This document shows positions 57,871-64,000 of a stretch of 64,000 nucleotides of DNA, piece by piece (position 1 is the first letter of the stretch; each line of letters begins with the position of its first letter). Below the pieces are notes generated by a model that worked only from the letters and a program-made list of their open reading frames with translations, was not told the origin of the DNA and made no database searches. The DNA is taken from NCBI GenBank assembly GCA_964371655.1, contig CAYJOD010000019.1, positions 26,033-90,032 on the forward strand, given 5' to 3'. The DNA is from CAZGSN01 sp964371655. Lineage in GTDB: Bacteria > Desulfobacterota > Binatia > HRBIN30. A program made the translations under genes and the position numbers.

Positions 57871-59817
57871 TCACAACCCGGTCGCGAAATACAGCAAGTT
57901 CTGAAACCAAAACGTCCAGCGTCCGACGACGCGCACCACACCGCGGGTCGCCGCCGCACGCATGCGCGAGTTGTTCAGAAAGTTCACGTCCAACACCAGC
58001 CGCTGGTTCGGATCGACCAGTGCCCATTCGACGCGCTGCGGACCGGTATACTCGAAGCGCTTCCAGCGCTCGCGACCGTCCCACTTCTCCATGACCGAGG
58101 AGCCGTCGTCGAAAACCACCTGCACCTCGACGGGCATTTCAATTCCGCCGAGCCGTTCGACGACAACCTCGCTGCGAAATTGAACCGACTCCGGTGTGGT
58201 GGTTTGCGCCAGCTCACCGACGCGCTGCCCGGTGAACGGATACCCGGTGAAGCTGCTCGTTTCTTCCGAGGTGACCTTGGTGACGGCATAATCAAGGACC
58301 TCGGTACCGCGGAATGTCTGGTCGATGTACCAGTCGAGATCCTGACCGCTGCTGTCCTTCAAGGCGGCAAAGAAGTCCGAGCCGTGCGGGTGACGGTACT
58401 GCCAGCGTTCGAAGTACGTCGCCAGAGCCTTCTTGACGGCGTTCTCGCCGAGGTAACGGTCGAGCGTTTCCAGAGCGAGCGCCGTCTTGCTGTAGGAAAT
58501 CGCGGCGTAGCTGTCACGATCCAAGTACTTCCACCCTGAGCGTGCGACGGGATCTTGCTGCGTGCTGCGCAGGTAGCTCGCGCGCATGATCGGCAGCAGG
58601 CCACTGCGGAGGCCAAACAGATCGAGGACGGTCGATCCCATCTCCGCCTCGACGATGCTCGACTCGACAAAGGAGTTGATCCCTTCGTCGAGCCACGCTT
58701 CCTCGAACTCGTTGTTGGCGACGATGCCGTACCAGTACTGGTGGCCGAATTCGTGAATGGCGGTCAATTCCGGAATGCGCAGCCCCTTCGGCATCCACCA
58801 CGTCGTGCCGACGGTGATCAGCATCGGGTACTCCATGCCACCGGCGCCACCGGCGCGCGGTCCCGGATCGATGACCGTGAGCTGGCGGTACGGATACGGA
58901 CCGAACCATTTTCGATAGCGGCCTAACGCCGACGCCAGCGCCGCCAGATGGCGCTCGGCCTGGCCGCGGTGCAGCGGCTGCAGCAGCAGACGCACCTCGA
59001 CACCCTCGATCTCGCGTTCGACGACTTGAAAGCGCGCATCCGCGGCCCAGGCGAAGTCGTGGACATCCTCGGCAACGAAGCGCAGCGTCTTCGAACCATC
59101 GCCGTTCTCGTGCGTTTCAGTGAGCACGCCGGTGGCGCCGACGACGTCGTCGTGTGGCAGGGTCAGGGTCACGTCGTAGACTCCGAAATCGGCGAAGAAC
59201 TCCGTCGTCAGATGATACTGATGACAGTTCCAGCGCCCGCCTTCGAACACCCCGAGCTTGGGAAACCACTGCGCCACCATTGCGAACGGACCCGCATAAC
59301 CGGCGCGCGCCGCGACCGGCGGCAGCTTGGAGACGAACTCCACCTCGATCGTCGCTTCCTCTCCCGGCGAAATCGGCCAGGGCAAAGGCAAGCGAGCGAC
59401 GGTGTGGTCATCGACATTGTCGTCGTCGGGTTGCACGAAGGTCAGCTGCGAGGTGAGATCGACGCCGCGCACGCGCACCTTCGCGACATCGACGTAGCCC
59501 CAGGGCTCCGCGTGACGTTCGACGAAATCCTTCCGCTCGGAGCCCATCTCCCGAAGGAATGACGATTCGCTATTCGCGAACGCGTTCAAGTACAGATGAA
59601 AATAGAGATCGTTGGCCGATGCCTTGGTGGTGTTGTGCCAGGTGATCGTCTCGTCGGCGGAAACCTTGTGCGTGGCGTCGTCGTAGGCAGCGTGGATGGT
59701 GTAGTTGGCGACGCGTCGCGCCCGCGGCGGCTCATCGGCGCCCGCGGCGGTGGTCGAACCCAGAGCCCACGCCACCAGCGCCAACGCCGGCAACAGCCTG
59801 TAACCCGCTCGCCTCAT
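57871..59817 (-). CDS. M1-family zinc metallopeptidase, exported
   Basis: This 648-residue protein has a signal peptide (~1-28). An N-terminal beta-sandwich follows (~30-215) and then the M1 catalytic domain. GGMEYP (326-331) replaces the classic GAMEN exopeptidase motif. HEFGH (355-359) with EAWLDEG (Glu378) gives the HEXXH-X18-E zinc site. The conserved Tyr-containing segment YSKTALALETLDRYLG follows. The C-terminal ~140 residues are a beta-rich domain with a final hydrophobic stretch. It is likely a periplasmic or surface aminopeptidase. ATG 59817 is favoured by the signal peptide; the frame extends to 59871. A coupled membrane protein gene follows. Confidence 0.9.
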   Translation of the reverse strand: MRRAGYRLLPALALVAWALGSTTAAGADEPPRARRVANYTIHAAYDDATHKVSADETITWHNTTKASANDLYFHLYLNAFANSESSFLREMGSERKDFVERHAEPWGYVDVAKVRVRGVDLTSQLTFVQPDDDNVDDHTVARLPLPWPISPGEEATIEVEFVSKLPPVAARAGYAGPFAMVAQWFPKLGVFEGGRWNCHQYHLTTEFFADFGVYDVTLTLPHDDVVGATGVLTETHENGDGSKTLRFVAEDVHDFAWAADARFQVVEREIEGVEVRLLLQPLHRGQAERHLAALASALGRYRKWFGPYPYRQLTVIDPGPRAGGAGGMEYPMLITVGTTWWMPKGLRIPELTAIHEFGHQYWYGIVANNEFEEAWLDEGINSFVESSIVEAEMGSTVLDLFGLRSGLLPIMRASYLRSTQQDPVARSGWKYLDRDSYAAISYSKTALALETLDRYLGENAVKKALATYFERWQYRHPHGSDFFAALKDSSGQDLDWYIDQTFRGTEVLDYAVTKVTSEETSSFTGYPFTGQRVGELAQTTTPESVQFRSEVVVERLGGIEMPVEVQVVFDDGSSVMEKWDGRERWKRFEYTGPQRVEWALVDPNQRLVLDVNFLNNSRMRAAATRGVVRVVGRWTFWFQNLLYFATGL

Positions 59818-59904
59818 AAAGGATCGTCGCTGGCTACGAGTTTCTGAAGAAATCAAAACCGAATTCCCCATCCGTTCGCCCCGAGTAGCGGCCCAATTAT
59901 CCGA

Positions 59905-60041
59905 TCGTCCCGAGTAGCGGCCCCTCTTCTGGCCGCGTATCGAGGGATTCGGCCGCGTATCGAGGGGCAGCCTACAGGCCAGGTCGGCAGCTTACGGTCC
60001 CTCGATACGCGCCCTACGAAAACGGGCGCTACTCGGGACGA
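59905..60041. repeat. CGTCCCGAGTAGCGGCCC hairpin
   Basis: The arms TCGTCCCGAGTAGCGGCCCC and GGGCGCTACTCGGGACGA enclose two GGCCGCGTATCGAGGG pieces, a complementary CCCTCGATACGCGCCC, and AGCCTACAGGCC / GGCAGCTTACGG. A further GAGTAGCGGCCC half lies at 59882-59893. It fills the gap upstream of the M1 gene, after gatB. Confidence 0.85.
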
Positions 60042-60086
60042 GCGGTCTTGGAATCTGCGGAGAGTTACTCACAACCTCTGCGTCCC

Positions 60087-61529
60087 TCAGCCGTTCAACT
60101 TCTCTCGGAGCAACTCATTGAGTCGTTGCGGGTTCGCCTTGCCCTGCGTGGCCTTCATGGCCTGCCCGACAAAGAACCCAAACAGCTTGTCCTTGCCACC
60201 GCGATACTCGGCCACCTTGGCGGCGTTGGCGGCGAGGACCTGCTCGATGGCAGCGACGAGCGCACCGTCGTCGCTGATTTGCACCAGGCCCTTTTCAGCA
60301 ACGATGTCGGCGGCGGCCTTGCCGCTGACCATCATCTCCTCGAACACCTGCTTGGCGATCTTGCCGCTGATGGTGCCGTCGTCGATGAGCTTGAGCATGC
60401 CGGCGAGCTGCTGCGGTGCGAGCGGCCACTCCTTGATCACCAAGGCCTGATCCAGCTTGCGTTCGGCGGCAATGCGCAGGATGTCGCCCATTACCCAATT
60501 GCTCACAGCCTTTGCATTTGGGTGCAGCGCCAGCGCCGCCTCGAAGTAGTCGGCGACGTCTTTGCGCGCGGTGAGCACGTCGGCATCGTACTCGGGCAAG
60601 CCAAGCGCGTCGACGAAGCGAAGGCGGCGGGCATCGGGCAGCTCCGGTAGATCGGCGCGAACCGCTGCCACCCAAGCCGCGTCGACTCGAAGCGGCAACA
60701 GGTCGGGCTCCGGGAAGTAGCGGTAGTCGTGGGCGCTCTCCTTGCTGCGCATCGACCGCGTCACTTCGCGATCGGGGTCCCACAGGCGCGTCTCCTGCAC
60801 CAAGCTGCCGCCGTCGCGCACGACCGCGGTTTGGCGCTGGATCTCATACTCGATGGCGCGCTCGACGTTGCGGAACGAGTTCATATTCTTGATCTCGACC
60901 TTGGTCCCCAAGGTCTCGACGCCGCGCTGTCGCACCGACACGTTCGCATCGCAGCGAAAGCTGCCCTCCTCCATGTTGCCGTCGCAGATCTCGATGTACT
61001 GCAGGAGGGTGCGCAGCTTGCGCAGGTAGGCTCCGGCCTCTTGTGGCGAGCGCATCTCCGGCTCACTGACGATCTCGAGCAGCGGCACGCCGCAACGATT
61101 GAAGTCGACCAGGCTCGCGTCACCATGCGCATCGTGGATGTTCTTGCCGGTATCCTCCTCCATGTGGATGCGCGTCAGCCGCACCAGCTTGGTGCCGGCA
61201 TCGGTGTGAATCTCGACGCCGCCGCCGAGACAGATCGGAAGCTCGTACTGACTGATCTGGTAACCCTTGGGGAGATCCGGGTAGAAATAATTCTTGCGCG
61301 CCCAGACGCTCATCGGTGCGATCGAGCATCCGGCGGCCAGCCCGGCGCGGATGGCGAATTCGACCGCACGCCGGTTCAGAACCGGCAGGGCACCTGGCAT
61401 GGCCAGGCAGACCGGACACGTGTTCTGATTCGGCGGCGCGCCGAATCTCGCCGAGCACCCACAGAACACCTTTGATTCGGTGAGCATCTCGGCGTGGACT
61501 TCCAATCCGATGACCGCTTCGTAATCCAT
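60087..61529 (-). CDS. gatB: Asp-tRNA(Asn)/Glu-tRNA(Gln) amidotransferase subunit B
   Basis: This 480-residue subunit binds the mischarged tRNA and activates its carboxylate. It begins EAVIGLEVHAEM, followed by CPVCLAMPGALPVLN, the FYPDLPKGYQISQYE block, IHMEEDTGKNIHD, DFNRCGVPLLEIVSEPEMRS and GTKVEIKNMNSFRNVERAIEYE. The C-terminal YqeY-like helical domain is complete to NPQRLNELLREKL. ATG 61529 follows gatA by 50 bp. Both tRNA-dependent amidations are possible; their presence suggests GlnRS and/or AsnRS may be missing. Confidence 0.96.
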   Translation of the reverse strand: MDYEAVIGLEVHAEMLTESKVFCGCSARFGAPPNQNTCPVCLAMPGALPVLNRRAVEFAIRAGLAAGCSIAPMSVWARKNYFYPDLPKGYQISQYELPICLGGGVEIHTDAGTKLVRLTRIHMEEDTGKNIHDAHGDASLVDFNRCGVPLLEIVSEPEMRSPQEAGAYLRKLRTLLQYIEICDGNMEEGSFRCDANVSVRQRGVETLGTKVEIKNMNSFRNVERAIEYEIQRQTAVVRDGGSLVQETRLWDPDREVTRSMRSKESAHDYRYFPEPDLLPLRVDAAWVAAVRADLPELPDARRLRFVDALGLPEYDADVLTARKDVADYFEAALALHPNAKAVSNWVMGDILRIAAERKLDQALVIKEWPLAPQQLAGMLKLIDDGTISGKIAKQVFEEMMVSGKAAADIVAEKGLVQISDDGALVAAIEQVLAANAAKVAEYRGGKDKLFGFFVGQAMKATQGKANPQRLNELLREKLNG

Positions 61530-61546
61530 GATTCCTCAGAGCATCC

Positions 61547-61576
61547 GACCGATCGGACTCATCGGACCGATCGGTC
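61547..61576. repeat. Hairpin between gatA and gatB
   Basis: GACCGATCGG (61547-61556) and CCGATCGGTC (61567-61576) are perfect inverted repeats around ACTCATCGGA. A 10 bp stem inside the operon may affect mRNA stability or coupling. Confidence 0.75.
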
Positions 61577-61579
61577 GCA

Positions 61580-63040
61580 TCACAACACCGCTTCGCGCCG
61601 ATGCCATTCCGTAGCCTGCTCGTACGCATGAGCCACCTGCAGCACGCGCTCTTCGTCAAAGGGACGGCCGATGATCTGCAAGCCGATCGGCAGGCCGCTG
61701 TTGTCGAAGCCGCACGGCATCGACAGGCCCGGCAGACCGGCGAGGTTCACCGAGATCGTGAAGATATCGGACAGATACATCTGCAAGGGATCGCTCACCT
61801 TCTCGCCGAGACGGAATGCCGTCGTCGGCGCGGTCGGGGTGACGATCACGTCGTGGTCCGCGAATACCTTTTCAAAGTCGCGGCGGATCAGGGTGCGCAC
61901 CTTGAGTGCCTTGAGATAGTACGCGTCGTAATACCCGGCGGACAACGCGTAGGTGCCAAGCATGATACGGCGCTTGACCTCGGGCCCGAAGCCTTGCCCG
62001 CGGGTGCGCTGGTACATCGTCAGAAGGCCGGCGTCCTCGGCGACGCGCAAGCCGTACTTGATGCCGTCGTAGCGCGCCAGGTTGGAGCTGGCCTCCGCGG
62101 TCGCAACCAAGTAGTAGGTCGCCACCGCGTACTCGGTGTGCGGCAAGGAAACCTGGCTCAGCACCGCGCCCATACCTTCGAGGATGCGCAGCGCCTCCCG
62201 TACACCTTGCTCGACCTCCGGCTGCATGCCCTCCGCGAAGAACTCGCGCGGCACGGCGATGCGCAAGCCTTTGACCTCGCGCCCGAGCAAGGCCGGATAA
62301 TCGGGAACCGCCAGGGTCGACGAAGTCGAATCGTGCCCGTCGTGTCCGGCGATGGTGCGTAGGAGATGAGCGCAGCCGGCGACGCTGCTGGCCAGCGGAC
62401 CGACCTGATCGAGAGACGACGCATACGCGATCACGCCGTAACGACTTACTCTTCCATAGGTCGGCTTCATCCCAACAACACCGCTGCACGCCGCCGGCTG
62501 GCGGATCGAGCCGCCCGTATCCGTTCCCAACGTGCCGAGGCATTGACGCGCCGCGATGGCCGCTGCCGATCCTCCCGAAGAGCCGCCGGGAACGCGTTCC
62601 CGATTCCACGGGTTGCGCGTGATTTGAAACGCCGAGTTTTCGTTCGACGAGCCCATGGCGAATTCGTCGCAGTTGAGCTTGCCGACGCAGACGGCGCCGG
62701 CCTCCAACAGCCGCGCCGTAACCGTTGCGTCGTAGGGCGAGATGAAGTTACCGAGGATCTTCGAGCCGGCGGTGGTCCGAATCCCCTTGGTGTTGATGAT
62801 GTCCTTGATCCCGACGGGAATGCCCAGGAGCGGACCCGACTCACCGCGCGCCCGGCGCGCGTCGGCGGCCTTGGCCTGGGCTCGGGCGCTGTCCTCGGTC
62901 ACGGTCAGGAAGGCCTGTATTTCGGGGTCGGTCGCGCCGATGCGCGCCAGCACCGACTCGGTCAGCTGCAGCGCCGAGATTTCTTTGCGCGCCAGGAGGG
63001 CGGCGGCTTCTTCAATGGATAGGCGATAGAGATCGCTCAT
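61580..63040 (-). CDS. gatA: Asp-tRNA(Asn)/Glu-tRNA(Gln) amidotransferase subunit A
   Basis: This 486-residue amidase-signature protein releases ammonia from glutamine. The catalytic triad is intact: Lys79 (GIKDII), Ser154 (GGSSGGSAA) and Ser178 (TDTGGSIRQPA). The spacing is that of canonical GatA. It lies 24 bp downstream of gatC and 50 bp upstream of gatB, giving the usual gatCAB order. Confidence 0.96.
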   Translation of the reverse strand: MSDLYRLSIEEAAALLARKEISALQLTESVLARIGATDPEIQAFLTVTEDSARAQAKAADARRARGESGPLLGIPVGIKDIINTKGIRTTAGSKILGNFISPYDATVTARLLEAGAVCVGKLNCDEFAMGSSNENSAFQITRNPWNRERVPGGSSGGSAAAIAARQCLGTLGTDTGGSIRQPAACSGVVGMKPTYGRVSRYGVIAYASSLDQVGPLASSVAGCAHLLRTIAGHDGHDSTSSTLAVPDYPALLGREVKGLRIAVPREFFAEGMQPEVEQGVREALRILEGMGAVLSQVSLPHTEYAVATYYLVATAEASSNLARYDGIKYGLRVAEDAGLLTMYQRTRGQGFGPEVKRRIMLGTYALSAGYYDAYYLKALKVRTLIRRDFEKVFADHDVIVTPTAPTTAFRLGEKVSDPLQMYLSDIFTISVNLAGLPGLSMPCGFDNSGLPIGLQIIGRPFDEERVLQVAHAYEQATEWHRREAVL

Positions 63041-63064
63041 GACACTCTTTCGGCTGCTCTCGGA

Positions 63065-63352
63065 TCACTCGATGATCTTCGGCACTTTGAACAGGTCGCC
63101 GTCCCGAGACGGAGCATTGGCGCGCAGAGCTTCGACCGCGGGCGGGTTGGTCACGACATCCTCCCGGTAGGCGCTCTCCACGCCCGAGACCTGCGCTGTC
63201 GGCTCGACGCCGTCGGTATTCAAGGAGACCAGCTTCTCGAAGTGATCGAGGATATGCGCCAGCTGACCGCCGATCTCGACCTCTTCCTGCTCACTGAGCT
63301 CGAGGCGCGCCAACAGTGCGATCCGACGAACCTCGTCGCGGGTTAGGGCCAT
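63065..63352 (-). CDS. gatC: Asp-tRNA(Asn)/Glu-tRNA(Gln) amidotransferase subunit C
   Basis: This 95-residue subunit wraps around GatA and bridges to GatB. The N-terminal helix TRDEVRRIALLARLELS, GGQLAHILDHFEKL and the C-terminal RANAPSRDGDLFKVPKIIE are typical. It is the first gene of the operon; the region upstream contains a hairpin repeat and the scaffold gap, so its promoter is not fully sequenced. Confidence 0.95.
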   Translation of the reverse strand: MALTRDEVRRIALLARLELSEQEEVEIGGQLAHILDHFEKLVSLNTDGVEPTAQVSGVESAYREDVVTNPPAVEALRANAPSRDGDLFKVPKIIE

Positions 63353-63403
63353 GGGCGCAGTCGATTAACACGAACCTCCGGAGGCGGCTAGGGGCGGGGA
63401 GGT

Positions 63404-63489
63404 CGGCGTCGTTCGTCGCCCGTCGTTCGTGGTTCGTTCCTGACTTCCGCCGAACGACGAGTCCCGAGCGACGAACGACNNNNNNNNNN
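63404..63489. other. GTCGTTCGT-type hairpin interrupted by a 10-N scaffold gap
   Basis: The sequence CGTCGTTCGTCGCCCGTCGT-TCGTGG is followed by complementary pieces CGAACGACGAGTCCCGAGCG and ACGAACGAC, and then ten N. The gap length is a placeholder. Short-read assembly likely broke inside this palindrome. Confidence 0.85.
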
Positions 63490-63563
63490 CGCGGTGCTCC
63501 CCTCGCCACAACCCCCGCCACGAGGGTTGGCAACCACCGGGCCGGGAGAGGTAGAGTGCGTCC

Positions 63564-63950
63564 ATGACCGATGCGCGTCGGACTCTCGGCGAGGAAGGCG
63601 AGCGCGCGGCGGAGAGGTTTCTGCGCCAGCAGCGCTACACCATCCTGGCACGCAACTACCGCTGCCCCGGCGGCGAGGTCGACTTGATCGGTCTCGATGC
63701 AACCACCGTGGTCTTCGTTGAAGTGAAGACTCGGACCCAGGCGGATTTCGGAACTCCCTTCGAGGCCGTCGACAGGCGCAAGCAGCATCAAATTCAGCGC
63801 GCGGCGCAGTTCTATCTTGCCGAGAACCGCCTGCATGACCGCGACGCCCGCTTCGACGTGGTCGGCGTGCGCTGGGAGAACGGCGCGGCGCGGTGCGAGC
63901 TGATTCGCAACGCGTTCGCCTTCAAGAGGTCGAAAGGTCGCCGGGCGTGA
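63564..63950 (+). CDS. yraN: YraN / UPF0102 family protein (predicted nuclease)
   Basis: This 128-residue protein has the restriction-endonuclease-like fold of UPF0102: GEEGERAAERFLRQQRY, ILARNYRCPGGEVDLIGLD and VVFVEVKTR, whose Glu-Asp-Glu-x-Lys set matches the PD-(D/E)xK pattern. DRRKQHQIQRAAQFYL and RFDVVGVRW follow. The family's role is unclear, with a proposed link to DNA uptake or repair. ATG 63564 starts the conserved part. It is divergent from gatCAB. Confidence 0.9.
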   Translation: MTDARRTLGEEGERAAERFLRQQRYTILARNYRCPGGEVDLIGLDATTVVFVEVKTRTQADFGTPFEAVDRRKQHQIQRAAQFYLAENRLHDRDARFDVVGVRWENGAARCELIRNAFAFKRSKGRRA

Positions 63951-64000
63951 GGGTCAGGCGGTTCGCCGACCACGGGGCTGATTGATACACAGCCTTGGCG
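63951..64000. other. Window end, no gene seen
   Basis: The last 50 bases follow the yraN stop. No start codon with a Shine-Dalgarno sequence or other feature is visible before the edge. Confidence 0.4.

Overview
The window is about 64 kb of GC-rich bacterial DNA. It contains one run of ten N at 63480-63489, so it is a scaffold, most likely from a metagenome or draft assembly. The gene content suggests an uncultured proteobacterial lineage of the deltaproteobacterial / Binatia type. Pointers are the DapL route to diaminopimelate, GatCAB amidation, several acyl-CoA dehydrogenases, a ClpS-ClpA pair, and large secreted Cys-rich proteins of the DUF4215 type. The assignment is an inference; no 16S rRNA or ribosomal protein gene is present to test it.

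Layout. 0.35-3.3 kb: a homocitrate/isopropylmalate synthase-like gene overlaps a one-piece isopropylmalate dehydratase whose small-subunit domain comes first. 3.3-9.5 kb (minus strand): a secreted cohesin/dockerin-like protein, then a creatininase-family hydrolase, a sphingosine-1-phosphate-lyase-type PLP enzyme and a galactokinase-like GHMP kinase. 10.2-11.4 kb: a papain-family peptidase followed by a chagasin-type inhibitor. 12-20.7 kb: TPM membrane protein, D-amino-acid-type PLP enzyme plus SDR epimerase, acyl-CoA dehydrogenase, HEAT protein, tRNA-Cys, DapL and peroxiredoxin. 20.9-31.8 kb: secreted beta-helix protein, a two-gene acyl-CoA dehydrogenase set, a glutaminase-STAS-cNMP fusion, tRNA-Ser, two methyltransferase-fold proteins and a DEAD-box helicase. 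33-39.7 kb: sigma-70 factor, FKBP isomerase, FemAB-like protein, two linked unknown envelope proteins and a DUF433/DUF5615 toxin-antitoxin pair. 39.7-48.2 kb (minus): clpS-clpA, then FGGY sugar kinase, second SPL-type enzyme and transketolase. 48.4-64 kb: HEAT protein, Cys-rich secreted protein, HrpB, oligoribonuclease, M1 peptidase with membrane partner, gatCAB and yraN.

The most striking feature is the intergenic DNA. Almost every larger gap holds long inverted repeats of roughly 80-600 bp belonging to at least a dozen unrelated families. Examples are runs rich in CCTTTGCCCC, CCGGTTTTCC, TGACCACTGACC, CCGCGGATGAACGCGGAT or ATTCCGAGC. Several occur two to four times in the window. Some pairs are almost identical, some copies are inverted, and some hairpins sit inside the loop of another hairpin. 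One hairpin has been read into the 5' end of a kinase ORF, and the scaffold gap lies inside another. This nested palindrome system, and the recurrence of an SPL-type lyase beside a sugar kinase, are the best candidates for undescribed biology here.

All calls come from reading the sequence and recalling protein families. No database search, alignment program or structure prediction was run.
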